Made by a program: the position numbers and the translations under genes. Source: JACVRW01 sp963734365 (GTDB lineage: Bacteria; Actinomycetota; Thermoleophilia; Solirubrobacterales; Thermoleophilaceae). From it: 64,000 bases of DNA. Shown in pieces: positions 16,276-27,207 of the stretch (positions within the stretch are counted from its first letter, which is position 1; each line of letters opens with the position of its first letter). The notes below the pieces were generated by a model that had not been told where the DNA came from, did not search any database, and saw nothing but the letters and a program-made list of their open reading frames with translations. The stretch is taken from NCBI GenBank assembly GCA_963734365.1, contig CAVTGV010000004.1, forward strand, positions 1,065,561 through 1,129,560. The letters run 5' to 3'.

Positions 16276-18021
16276 TCATGCGGTCTGACCCATAACTTGG
16301 TCCATTTCGTGTCTCACCTGCTGGCGGGCGCCCGCCAACTCGGTGCGACGGGAGAGGTCGGCCTCGTGGGCGGCCCGCCGGAGCTCGCGCTCGATCCGGC
16401 GCAGCTCGAGCTGGAGAAAGCTCATGCGCAGCACCGGCTCGGTGGCCTCAGCCTGCTCCTGGGCCGCCATCGCCACTCCGGTGACCAGGGCGGCAGTGGC
16501 CGGGTCGTCCTCCGGCAGGCCGGCGAGCGGATCGTCGAAACGCGCGAGCAGGTGCTCTCGCGCAGCCCGCACCGAGGGTGATGAGAGGTGGTCTTCGGAG
16601 AGCCGGCTCAGGTAGTCGCGTCCCAGCGTCCCGCTGGCCAGGCAGAGCGCGAGAAAGGCGCGCTCGGCGGCGTGTGCGGGCTCGAGCGGAGCCGGCGCCG
16701 CGCTCTCGGGCTCGCCCTGGGGGCGCCGCGCAGCCGGAGCCGCCGAGACGTAGTCCGCGGGCACATCGAGCCGGTCCGCCACCTGGCGGACGAGCGCATC
16801 CCTGGTTGCTGTGCGTTCCGGTACTGCTGCGATCAAGTTGCGGGCCTCCTGCAACGCCCGGTCTCGGCCGGACGGCGTGTCGAGTTCAGCATCGGCAAGA
16901 ACCCGACCCACCTGAAACTCGATCATGCCGAGAGCCCGCTCCATCCGCTCCACGAACGCATCCGCGCCGCCTGCGCTCACGAGGTCTGCCGGATCGGCAC
17001 CTTCGGGCATCTCCACCACCCGGAGGTCCAATCCGCGCTCCTCGGCCAGCCGGGCTGCGCGCAACATCGCCTCCTGGCCGGAGCGGTCGGCATCGAGCGC
17101 CAGGATCAGCCGCGCCGCCACTCGGCCCACCTCGGCCAGCTGCTCGTTGGTCAGCGCGGTGCCCATGATCGCCGCGGCCTCCCCGATCCCGGCCTGATGG
17201 AGCGCGAGCACGTCGGTGTAACCCTCCACGAGCACGATCCGACCGCTCTTGGCCGCCTCGCGCCGGGCGAGGTCGAGCCCGAACAGCTGGCGGCCCTTGT
17301 GGTAGATCTCGTTCTCGCTGGTGTTCAGGTACTTCGGGCCGCGGCTCTCCCCCATCTGACGCGCGCCGAAGCCGAGGATGCGCCCGCGCCCGTCGGCCAG
17401 CGGGAACATGATGCGCCCGCGGAAGCGGTCGTAGATCCCGCCGCCGCGGCCCCGCTGCGCCAGCCCGGCGGCCATCAGCTCCTCCTCGGAGAACCCTCCC
17501 TGCCGTGCCCCGACGAGCATGCGGTCCCACGCGCTCGGCGAGTAGCCCACACGAAACGCCCGCAGCGTCTCCGCGGAGAGCCCGCGGCCGGTCAGGTAGT
17601 CGCGCGCCGCGGCCGCCTCGCCCGAATCCCACAGATAGTTGGCATAGAAGCCCGCAGCGCGATCGAGCAGGGCGAGCAGCCGTTCGCGCCTGCGGCGCCG
17701 GGTCTCAGCCTGCGGATCCTCGTTCTCGAGCTCGAGCTCCACTCCGTAGCGCTCGGCGAGGAAGTCCACGCTCTCGCGGAAATCCAGCCCCTCGGTCTGC
17801 TCCACGAAGCCGATCGCGTCGCCCTTGGCGTGGCAGCCGAAGCAGTAGAAGAGCTTGTCGGCCACGTTGACCGAGAAGGACGGCGTGCGCTCGTCGTGGA
17901 AGGGGCACAGCCCCGTGAGCCGCGAGCCCACGCGCCGCAGGTCGGTCTTCGTGCCCACGAGGTCCTCCATGTCGACCGTATCGCGCAGGCGCTCGATGGA
18001 GTCGCGCGTGTAGAGCGCCAT
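16276..18021 (-). CDS. dnaG: DNA primase
   Basis: A 581-residue replicative primase. The N-terminal CHC2 zinc ribbon is intact (C39, H42, C60, C63 in CPFH...CFGC), followed by the catalytic core with RGRIMFPLADGRGRILGFGAR and the Toprim motif LVEGYTDVLALHQAG with the downstream LALDADRSG. The C-terminal ~130 residues should bind DnaB helicase and are poorly conserved, as usual. The ATG at 18021 shares one base with the dgt stop (TGATG), so the two are translationally coupled. Confidence 0.96.
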   Translation of the reverse strand: MALYTRDSIERLRDTVDMEDLVGTKTDLRRVGSRLTGLCPFHDERTPSFSVNVADKLFYCFGCHAKGDAIGFVEQTEGLDFRESVDFLAERYGVELELENEDPQAETRRRRRERLLALLDRAAGFYANYLWDSGEAAAARDYLTGRGLSAETLRAFRVGYSPSAWDRMLVGARQGGFSEEELMAAGLAQRGRGGGIYDRFRGRIMFPLADGRGRILGFGARQMGESRGPKYLNTSENEIYHKGRQLFGLDLARREAAKSGRIVLVEGYTDVLALHQAGIGEAAAIMGTALTNEQLAEVGRVAARLILALDADRSGQEAMLRAARLAEERGLDLRVVEMPEGADPADLVSAGGADAFVERMERALGMIEFQVGRVLADAELDTPSGRDRALQEARNLIAAVPERTATRDALVRQVADRLDVPADYVSAAPAARRPQGEPESAAPAPLEPAHAAERAFLALCLASGTLGRDYLSRLSEDHLSSPSVRAAREHLLARFDDPLAGLPEDDPATAALVTGVAMAAQEQAEATEPVLRMSFLQLELRRIERELRRAAHEADLSRRTELAGARQQVRHEMDQVMGQTA

Positions 18022-19016
18022 CAGAAGCCCTGCGGCAGCGACAGGTCGGAGAACACGCGGATGGCGAAGCGATCGGTCATCCCGGCAAGCCAGTCGATCA
18101 CGCGCTCCTCTTCTGACGCACCCTCGACCACCGGCGGCGGCGGGTTGTCCGCGTAATGGGCGAACAGCGTGCGCAGCATGCGCTCGATACGGGGGGTCTG
18201 GCGCTGCGCGTCGGCCCCCAGGTAGACGTTGTCGAACATGAACGAGCGCAGGCGGAGCATCGCGCCGCCCACCTCCTCGCCCTGGACGATGTCGCCGGCC
18301 GCCTCCGAGCGGGCGAGCAGGTCGACCACGAGGCTCTCGATGCGCTCCGAGCCCGTCGAGCCGAGCAGCTCGATCTCCGCCTGGGGCAGGTTCTCATAGC
18401 GCAGGACGCCCGCCCGGATCGCGTCGTCGATGTCGTGGTTGATGTAGGCGATCCGGTCCACGACCTTGACGATGCGCCCCTCGAGCGTCTGGGGCCGGTC
18501 CGGACCGGTGTGGTGGCGGATCCCGTCGCGCACCTGGACGGTGAGGTTGAGCGCCTCGATCTTCTCGACCACACGCAGTGAATGCTCGTTGTGGCGAAAG
18601 CCGCTCCCCCAGCGCTCGCGGGCGCACTCGTCGAGCACCGCCTCCCCGATGTGGCCGAAGGGCGGATGGCCGAGGTCGTGCCCGAGCGAGATGGCCTCGG
18701 TCAGGTCCTCGTTCAGCCCCAGCGCGCGGGCCACGTTGCGGGCGATGCCCGACGCCTCGAGCGTGTGGGTCAGCCGCGTGCGGTAGTGGTCGCCCTCCGG
18801 CGCGATGAAGACCTGCGTCTTGCGCTTGAGGCGCCGGAAGGCCTTGGTGTGGACGATGCGGTCGCGATCGCGCTGGAACGGGGTCCGGTGGTCGGAGTCG
18901 GGCTCCTCGATATCGCGCATGGCCGGATAGGAGCGCGTGGCGAGCGGGGACAGCGACTCGCGCTCGAGCCGCTCGATCCGCTCGGCGAAGGAGGTTCGGG
19001 CGAGCTGCGAGGGCAT
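18021..19016 (-). CDS. dgt: Deoxyguanosinetriphosphate triphosphohydrolase-like HD protein
   Basis: A 331-residue HD-domain phosphohydrolase. The metal ligands are visible as H84 (YRTRLTHTLEA), H113-D114 (GHDLGHPPFGH), and the region with RRLKRKTQVF matches dGTPase-type proteins. It hydrolyses dNTPs to deoxynucleoside and triphosphate, thereby balancing the dNTP pool. Length is in the short (type 2) range. It sits between ppdK and dnaG on the minus strand, the usual actinobacterial neighbourhood, and couples to dnaG. Confidence 0.92.
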   Translation of the reverse strand: MPSQLARTSFAERIERLERESLSPLATRSYPAMRDIEEPDSDHRTPFQRDRDRIVHTKAFRRLKRKTQVFIAPEGDHYRTRLTHTLEASGIARNVARALGLNEDLTEAISLGHDLGHPPFGHIGEAVLDECARERWGSGFRHNEHSLRVVEKIEALNLTVQVRDGIRHHTGPDRPQTLEGRIVKVVDRIAYINHDIDDAIRAGVLRYENLPQAEIELLGSTGSERIESLVVDLLARSEAAGDIVQGEEVGGAMLRLRSFMFDNVYLGADAQRQTPRIERMLRTLFAHYADNPPPPVVEGASEEERVIDWLAGMTDRFAIRVFSDLSLPQGF

Positions 19017-19032
19017 GCTCGCCCCGATTGTG

Positions 19033-21681
<2,649 letters not shown>

Positions 21682-21709
21682 GTGACCGGACTGTATTACC
21701 CGGCGCCCC

Positions 21710-22426
21710 CTACGCCACGCGCCTCAGTCTCACGTGGGCGTGGTACTCGAGCGTCTCGGCGATCGCGCGGTCGGCCTGCGAGAGGGCCCGGCCCGGAGCG
21801 TCGGGCGTATCGGAGAGCGGCCGCGCGAGAGCCTCGACCAGGAAGCGGTGCGCCTCCTCTCCCAGCGGGAACGAGCCCGCCTCGCAGCCGGCGCAGACCA
21901 CCCCTCCCGCTGCCGGCGAGAAGCCACCCATGTGCTCGACGTCGCCACAGGCGGCGCAGGAGGCCAGCTCGGGCGCGAAGCCGGCGGCCAGCAGCAGCTT
22001 GAGGCGAAAGGCGAGCGCCTGGGCGCGCCCGGCCCGCTCGGGATGAGCATCGAGCAATGCCAGCTCGTTCGAGAGCAGGTTGTAGGCCGGGCGGTTGGGC
22101 TCGTTGGAGTCGAGCAGCCGCAGCACGGCCTCACAGGCCTGGGACGCGCGTTCCAGCGACTCCCGGCGCTCCCGCAGAGCCGGATGGGCGTGCACGGTGT
22201 CGGCCTGGCTGATCGTGCACAGCTCGCCGCGGCCCTGGTGCAGCACGAGACCGACTCTGCTGAGCGGCTCCAGCCGGCCGCCCAGGCGCGACTTGACCCG
22301 CCTCACGCCCTTGGCCACCGCACCCACCCGGCCGTGGTCGGCGGTATAGAGGTGAAGCACGCGATCCGCCTCGCCGTAGCGGATGGAGCGCAGGACGATG
22401 GCTTCGGTCTTGAAGGACCCGGGCAC
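21710..22426 (-). CDS. recO: DNA repair protein RecO
   Basis: About 238 residues. The N-terminal OB fold has the signature KTEAIVLRSIRYGEADRVL and KGVRRVKSRLGGRL; the helical C-terminal part carries a four-cysteine zinc site (CAAC ... CAGC). RecO loads RecA on gapped DNA with RecR in recombinational repair. The start is uncertain: GTG codons at 22426, 22435 and 22456 are all in frame. The last would overlap the divergent glutaredoxin gene, so I favour 22426, four residues before the conserved start. It is 28 bp upstream of ppdK. Confidence 0.9.
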   Translation of the reverse strand: MPGSFKTEAIVLRSIRYGEADRVLHLYTADHGRVGAVAKGVRRVKSRLGGRLEPLSRVGLVLHQGRGELCTISQADTVHAHPALRERRESLERASQACEAVLRLLDSNEPNRPAYNLLSNELALLDAHPERAGRAQALAFRLKLLLAAGFAPELASCAACGDVEHMGGFSPAAGGVVCAGCEAGSFPLGEEAHRFLVEALARPLSDTPDAPGRALSQADRAIAETLEYHAHVRLRRVA

Positions 22427-22445
22427 GAAATACACTCTGAATCCG

Positions 22446-22709
22446 ATGTCGGACACGAACGGGGTAGTGCTCTACACCACCGAGCCCTGCGGCTTCTGCC
22501 GCCAGGCCAAGTCCCTGCTGCAGGCCCGCGGCGTGGACTACCGCGAGATCAACCTCGCCAAGGACCCCGACGGCCGCGCCGAGCTCGTAGCGCTCACCGG
22601 CCAGATGACCTTCCCTCAGATCGTGGTGGGCCGGCGGGCCATCGGCGGCTTCCGTGAGCTGCTCGAGGCCGACCGCGCCGGCGGTCTCGAGACCCTGCTC
22701 GCGGCCTGA
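22446..22709 (+). CDS. Glutaredoxin
   Basis: An 87-residue single-domain glutaredoxin with redox motif C15-G-F-C18, cis-proline segment MTFPQIVVG and the GG motif IGGFREL. The CGFC site is dithiol and close to CPYC types, so general disulphide or glutathione/mycothiol-linked reduction is expected. The ATG at 22446 gives a start exactly at the first strand (GVVLYTTEPCGFC); an earlier frame start at 22383 would overlap recO. It diverges from recO and converges with fpg at 7 bp. Confidence 0.92.
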   Translation: MSDTNGVVLYTTEPCGFCRQAKSLLQARGVDYREINLAKDPDGRAELVALTGQMTFPQIVVGRRAIGGFRELLEADRAGGLETLLAA

Positions 22710-22716
22710 AACCGCC

Positions 22717-23586
22717 TCAGCTCCGGCGCCGTAGGCGCGGCCGGCGCTGGCAGTTCGGGCACACGTACGTGCCCCGCCCCGCCGCGCGCAGCTTCTGGAT
22801 CGGCGTGCCGCAGCGCGGACACGGCTCCCCCTCGCGCGTGTGCACCAGGAAACGGTCCTGGAAGCTCCCGCGGGCGCCGTCGACCTGGCGGTAGTCGTCG
22901 ATCGATGCGCCCTTCGAGTCGATCCCGAGCTCGAGCGACTCCACCACACCCGCACGCAGAGCCTCGATCTGTGGGCGCTTCAGCGTTCCCACCGGGCGCA
23001 GAGGATGGATCTTCGCGCGGAAGAGCGCCTCGTCGGCGTAGATGTTGCCCACGCCGGCAATGCGCTCCTGGTTGAGCAGAAAGGCCTTGACCGGCTGCTT
23101 GCGCCCGCGCGCCAGTGCTCGCATGGCCTCCGCGGTGAAGTCGGGGCTGAGCGGCTCCACCCCCAGCCGCGAGGCGAAGTACTCGGCCAGCGCGTGGCTG
23201 CCCAGCAGCACGTCGCCCGTCCCGAAGCGGCGCACGTCCACGAACAGCAGCCGCTCGGACGGCCGGCCGCGCATGCGGCCGAGCTCGAATCGAACGCGGA
23301 GGTGAGCACGGTCGTCCCGGTCCTCCTTCGCCGGCACCAGCAGGAGGTTGCCGGTCATGCGCAGGTGCATCACCAGGTGGATGTCGTCCTCCACCGAGAC
23401 GATCAGGTACTTGCCGCGGCGTCCCAGCGCCTCGATGCGGCGCCCGTCGAGGGCGTCCGAGATCGCCTCTGGTGGAGCCGGCTCGCACCAGCGCGGGTCC
23501 AGCACCTGCACGCGCGTGAGCCGTCGTCCCTCGAGCGCGGGGGCCAGCTGGCGGCGGATCGTCTCTACTTCGGGGAGCTCGGGCAC
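22717..23586 (-). CDS. mutM: Formamidopyrimidine-DNA glycosylase
   Basis: A 289-residue base-excision repair enzyme. The N-terminus MPELPEVETIRRQL supplies the catalytic P2 and E3; the lysine in RRGKYLIV and the MHLRMTG segment follow; the H2TH region contains NQERIAGVGNIYADEALF; and the C-terminal zinc finger is CPRCGTPIQ ... YVCPNCQ. It removes oxidised purines such as 8-oxoguanine. The start is fixed because the mature N-terminal proline is catalytic. It lies 23 bp downstream of xerD. Confidence 0.96.
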   Translation of the reverse strand: MPELPEVETIRRQLAPALEGRRLTRVQVLDPRWCEPAPPEAISDALDGRRIEALGRRGKYLIVSVEDDIHLVMHLRMTGNLLLVPAKEDRDDRAHLRVRFELGRMRGRPSERLLFVDVRRFGTGDVLLGSHALAEYFASRLGVEPLSPDFTAEAMRALARGRKQPVKAFLLNQERIAGVGNIYADEALFRAKIHPLRPVGTLKRPQIEALRAGVVESLELGIDSKGASIDDYRQVDGARGSFQDRFLVHTREGEPCPRCGTPIQKLRAAGRGTYVCPNCQRRPRLRRRS

Positions 23587-23609
23587 AGCCCGGTTCTAGC
23601 AGGCCCCGC

Positions 23610-24590
23610 TCAGCCGACCGTGGCCCTGGGGTGAGCCCTGAAGTAGACGTCCTTCAGCCGCTCGCTCGAGAGGTGGGTGTAGAGCTGGGTGGTGGCCACG
23701 TCGGCGTGGCCGAGCATCTCCTGGACCGCTCGCAGATCGCAGCCCCCCGCGAGCAGGTGCGTGGCGAACGTGTGGCGCAGCGTGTGGGGGCTCATCCGGT
23801 CGGCCAGCCCGGCGCTCGCCGCGTGCCGGCGGACGATCTTGTAGAGGCCCTGGCGGGTGAGCCGGCCGCCACGGAAGTTCACGAACAGGTGCGTCTCGGG
23901 AAGCTGCTTGACGAGCGCTGGCCGTCCGCGCTCGAGGTAGATCCGCAGGGCCCCCAGCGCCGCCTGCCCGATCGGAACGAACCGTTCCTTCGAGCCCTTC
24001 CCGCGCGCCAGCAGCACGTGTTCGTCCAGGTCCACGTCGTCCAACTCGAGCCCGGTGGCCTCGGACGCCCGCAGCCCGCAGGCGTACATCACCTCGAGCA
24101 GTGCGCGGTCGCGCAGCGCCGCGGGCTCGGTGCCGCGCGGTTGCGAGAGCAGGCGCTCCACCTCGCCCCGGCTCAGCACGTGCGGCAGCTTGCGCGCCCG
24201 CCGCGGCGAGCTCAGCACGGCTGTGGGATCGGTCTCGAGCAGCCCGTCGCGGCGCAGGTGGCGGTAGAAGGAGCGCAGGCACGCGGACTTGCGGTGAACC
24301 GTGGCCGGAGAGGCCGGCGGCCGCTCGTCGCTGCCGCGAGCGAGACCTTCGAGGAAGTCCGCGACGTCCCCGGGTCCGGCATCGAGCGCGGAGAGCTCGC
24401 GCTCGTCGAGGAAGCGGCCGTACTGGAGCAGATCGCCCCGATACGCCTCGAGCGTGTTACGCGACAGACCGCGCTCGAACTCCAGGTAGGACAGGAAGTC
24501 GAGCAGCATGTGCTCGAAGCGGCGCTGGGCCGGCGGGCGTTCAGAGATCGAAGGCTCGCGCGCACCGCGCGCTTGCGAAATCGTCGCCAT
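23610..24590 (-). CDS. xerD: Tyrosine recombinase XerD-like
   Basis: A 326-residue site-specific recombinase. An N-terminal SAM-like core-binding domain (FLSYLEFERGLSRNTLEAYRGDL) precedes the catalytic domain with the Arg in ACGLRASEATGLELDD, Lys in GKGSKERFVPIG, HTLRHTFATHLL, GHADVATTQLYTHLS with the tyrosine nucleophile. This is the chromosome-dimer resolution type rather than a phage integrase: size is standard, no integrase-like N-terminus or flanking att-like sequence is evident, and the neighbours are housekeeping genes. The first ~27 residues look unstructured; an internal ATG (HMLLDFLSYLEF) is an alternative start. Confidence 0.88.
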   Translation of the reverse strand: MATISQARGAREPSISERPPAQRRFEHMLLDFLSYLEFERGLSRNTLEAYRGDLLQYGRFLDERELSALDAGPGDVADFLEGLARGSDERPPASPATVHRKSACLRSFYRHLRRDGLLETDPTAVLSSPRRARKLPHVLSRGEVERLLSQPRGTEPAALRDRALLEVMYACGLRASEATGLELDDVDLDEHVLLARGKGSKERFVPIGQAALGALRIYLERGRPALVKQLPETHLFVNFRGGRLTRQGLYKIVRRHAASAGLADRMSPHTLRHTFATHLLAGGCDLRAVQEMLGHADVATTQLYTHLSSERLKDVYFRAHPRATVG

Positions 24591-24644
24591 TCCCTGGGAG
24601 CTTCGGCCGCCGGCCGGGCATCCCTTGGTGCTGCAACGCGAGCG

Positions 24645-25169
24645 TCAGTGGCCGTGCACGCGAAGCCAGAGCAGGCCCACGAGCGTCTTGGCGTCGCGGC
24701 AGTCGTCGATGGCCGTGTCGAGCTCCGCCAGCGGCACCGTCACGACCTCGATGCGCTCGTTCTCGTCGGTCTCGGCGGGCTCGTCACGCAGCCCGGTGGC
24801 GAGGAACAGATGGCATTCCTCGTCGGCGAAGCCGGCCGACAGGTAGAAGCTCATCACGTGTCGCCAGTCGTCGGCGGCCTTGCCGATCTCCTCGGCGAGC
24901 TCGCGCCTGGCGGTGTCGAGCGGGCTCTCCCCCTCCTCGTCGAGCTTGCCGGCCGGAAGCTCGAGTAGAGCCTCCTCGCCGACCGCCTCGCGCGGCTGGC
25001 GAACCAGGAAGAGCCGCTCGCCATCGTGGACGAGGATCGCCACCGAACCCGGGTGCTCCACGATCTCCCGCTCCGATTCGCCGCCGTCCTCGTAGCGGTA
25101 GCGGTCGACCCTCACCTTGGCGATCCGGCCCTCCCACTCGGTCCGGGAGCTGAGACGCTCGAACTTCAT
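24645..25169 (-). CDS. Nudix hydrolase, ADP-ribose pyrophosphatase type
   Basis: A 174-residue Nudix enzyme. The Nudix box is complete: GKLDEEGESPLDTARRELAEEIG fits GX5EX7REUXEEXGU within residues about 85-107. The preceding VRQPREAVGEEALLELPAG is typical of the ADP-ribose/ADP-sugar hydrolase branch. It would hydrolyse ADP-ribose to AMP and ribose 5-phosphate. Its ATG overlaps the stop of the upstream M20 peptidase by 4 bp (ATGA). Confidence 0.88.
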   Translation of the reverse strand: MKFERLSSRTEWEGRIAKVRVDRYRYEDGGESEREIVEHPGSVAILVHDGERLFLVRQPREAVGEEALLELPAGKLDEEGESPLDTARRELAEEIGKAADDWRHVMSFYLSAGFADEECHLFLATGLRDEPAETDENERIEVVTVPLAELDTAIDDCRDAKTLVGLLWLRVHGH

Positions 25170-26308
25170 CCTGCGGCCGGCTTAGCGGCCTCGTGGACCA
25201 GCGCCAGCGTCACGTCGAGCATCTGCTCCAGCGCCTCCACCGTCACCGCCTCGTCGGGCTGGTGGTTGCGTTCGGTGCCGTTGGCGAGGTTGACCACCGG
25301 CAGTCCTGCGGCGATCAGTGCGTTGGCGTCGCTGCCGCCCCCGGTGGCGATGTACGAGGGCTCGACGCCGCAGGCCTCCAGCGCGCGGGCGGCGGTGTCG
25401 ACCGCGGGTGCCGTGCGGGTCAGGCGGTAGCCCTGGAAGAGCCGCTCCACGGACGTCTCGACATCGCAATGACCGTCGCTCGCCGCCTCCGTGCAGGCGT
25501 CGACCATCTCCGAGATCACCTCGCCGGCGCGGCCGTCGTCCAGGCTGCGGGCCTCCAGCTCCACCTCGCAGCGCTCGGCCACCACGTTCGCCGCGGTCCC
25601 GCCCTCGATGTGGCCGACGTTGGCGGTGGTCTCCGGGTCGAGACGCCCCAGGCGCATCTTCGCCACCGCCACCGCAGCTGCGGCGATCGCGTTCGAGCCC
25701 GCCTCGGGCCGGATGCCGGCGTGCGCGGCCTGACCGCGAAAGGCGGCGGCCAGCCGGTAGTAGGTCGGCGAGGCCACCACGATCTCTCCCACCGGCGAGG
25801 CGTGGTCGAACACGTACCCGAAGGTCGCCGAGAGCCGCCCGCGGTCGAAGGCCTTGGCGCCTCGCAGCGCCCGCTCCTCGCAGGTGGTGAACAGCAGCTC
25901 GACCCCGATGGGGGAACCATCGCGTGCCAGGTGGCGGGCGGCGGCGAGGATGGTGGCCACCGCCGCCTTGTTGTCGGCGCCGAGTATCGCCTCGTGGCGG
26001 TTGGTCAGGAGTCCGTCGTCGCGCGCCACCTCGACCGGGGCCGCGAGCGGGACGGTGTCGATGTGCGCGCAGAGCAGGACGGTGGGCGAGCCTTCCGGAC
26101 CGGGGATGCGCGCCAGGACGTTGCCCGCGTCGGAGCCCGTCTCGGCGCCGCTGGCGTCCTCCTCGGGCTCGAGGCCGAGCCGATCGAGCTCGGTGCGGAC
26201 CGCGTCCGCCATGCCGCGCTCGCGGCCCGACGGGCTCTCGATCTCGCAGAGGCGGATGAACTCCGCCACCAGCTGCTCGCGCTCATGCTCCGAGGCTGCC
26301 CGCGTCAC
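25166..26308 (-). CDS. M20-family peptidase (PepT-like dipeptidase/tripeptidase)
   Basis: A 380-residue M20 metallopeptidase. The metal-binding motifs are LLCAHIDTVPL (His/Asp), LGADNKAAVATILAA (bridging Asp), TTCEERALRGAKAF (catalytic Glu, metal Glu) and the distal histidine region near the C-terminus (NGTERNHQPDE). The order and the FDHASPVG lid region match peptidase-T-like members. It likely trims short peptides in the cytoplasm. GTG start at 26308; coupled to the Nudix gene. Confidence 0.87.
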   Translation of the reverse strand: MTRAASEHEREQLVAEFIRLCEIESPSGRERGMADAVRTELDRLGLEPEEDASGAETGSDAGNVLARIPGPEGSPTVLLCAHIDTVPLAAPVEVARDDGLLTNRHEAILGADNKAAVATILAAARHLARDGSPIGVELLFTTCEERALRGAKAFDRGRLSATFGYVFDHASPVGEIVVASPTYYRLAAAFRGQAAHAGIRPEAGSNAIAAAAVAVAKMRLGRLDPETTANVGHIEGGTAANVVAERCEVELEARSLDDGRAGEVISEMVDACTEAASDGHCDVETSVERLFQGYRLTRTAPAVDTAARALEACGVEPSYIATGGGSDANALIAAGLPVVNLANGTERNHQPDEAVTVEALEQMLDVTLALVHEAAKPAAG

Positions 26309-26342
26309 GCGGGCAACGCTACCGGCCCGCCGTCGCCCCGGC

Positions 26343-27158
26343 TCAGGCGGGAACGATCACACCGTGGATCGAGCAGCTGCCGGTGTCCCCGTTGGGGGCG
26401 TTGGTCACGAGCAGGAACAGGTGGAGATCGAGCGTCCGGCTCGCACTGACGTAGACGCCCTCTACCGCCACCCGTGCGTAGCCGTCCTCGGCGGTCGGGC
26501 CCCCGGTGGGCGAGGCGCCCCCAGCCGGAACGGTCAACTGCAGGTTGGCCGTGTCGGCGGGCCCTTGGCTGTTGGCGGGGTCGGCGCCGCTGTCCGCTGC
26601 GATCGTCTCGTAGATCGTGGCCGCCTCGGAGGAGCGCGCGCTCAGGTTCAAGATGGTGACCAGGTTGGGATTGTTCGGATTGTTGGGGTCAGCGCCGATG
26701 TCGCAGCTGGCCCTCAGGGTCAACCCGGGGGTGTCGAGCACGGTCTTGAAGGCCGGGGTGGTGCCGGCGGTTGCCGAATAGCGAGCCGCAACCGCGCCCG
26801 GTCCCCGCGGGCCGGCCGGCCCGGTGGGCCCCGCCGGACCCGTAGCCGCCCGGCGGCGCAGCTGGCCGCGGATCCAGGAGGACAGCGAGCGCTTGGTCAC
26901 TCCCTTGTTGGCAACCTTCGCCGCGGTCACCGAACGCTTGCGCAGTTGCTTGGTGCCCACGCTGCCGGTGGCAAGATCGCCCTGCTTCACCGAATGGGGG
27001 CGCAGCTGCTTCGAACCCACGCTGTTCTTCGGTATCGACACCGCCGCGTACGAGGCCCCGCCGAGGGCGACGAACACCGCCACCGAGGCCATCACGTTCG
27101 CGAACGTCAGTCTTGCTCTGAGCGAGCCCAGCATCCGGCCAGCGCGGGAAGCATCCAT
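26343..27158 (-). CDS. Membrane-anchored collagen-like protein (copy A)
   Basis: A 271-residue surface-type protein. A cytoplasmic start MDASRAGRMLGSLRARL is followed by one hydrophobic helix (TFANVMASVAVFVALGGASY), then an 11-12-residue quasi-repeat rich in NSVGSKQL/KQGDLATG/GSVGTKQL, a basic helix (SSWIRGQLRRR), a short collagen-like run of Gly-Pro triplets (GPAGPTGPAGPRGPG) and a C-terminal beta-rich domain of ~150 residues (ARYSATAGTTPAFKTV ... CSIHGVIVPA). The stalk-plus-head layout suggests a trimeric fibre anchored in the membrane, but no function is known to me. It is a tandem paralogue of the next gene. Confidence 0.75.
   Translation of the reverse strand: MDASRAGRMLGSLRARLTFANVMASVAVFVALGGASYAAVSIPKNSVGSKQLRPHSVKQGDLATGSVGTKQLRKRSVTAAKVANKGVTKRSLSSWIRGQLRRRAATGPAGPTGPAGPRGPGAVAARYSATAGTTPAFKTVLDTPGLTLRASCDIGADPNNPNNPNLVTILNLSARSSEAATIYETIAADSGADPANSQGPADTANLQLTVPAGGASPTGGPTAEDGYARVAVEGVYVSASRTLDLHLFLLVTNAPNGDTGSCSIHGVIVPA
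26845..26900. repeat. 56-bp direct repeat, copy 1 (within collagen-like gene A)
   Basis: Identical over 56 bases to 27698-27753. It encodes the tail of the basic helix and the stem before the collagen run in both paralogues. Perfect identity here, while the flanking domains differ, points to local gene conversion or strong constraint. Confidence 0.85.
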
Positions 27159-27207
27159 GGCCCCAGTGTTCGCCGGAGGGCAGCGTTCTCCTATCGGCCG
27201 CGCCAGC

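Noticed and set aside
23610..24590. Tyrosine recombinase as a sign of an integrated mobile element.
   Set aside because: It is a standard XerD-type protein in a housekeeping neighbourhood, with no att-like repeats, phage genes or tRNA next to it.
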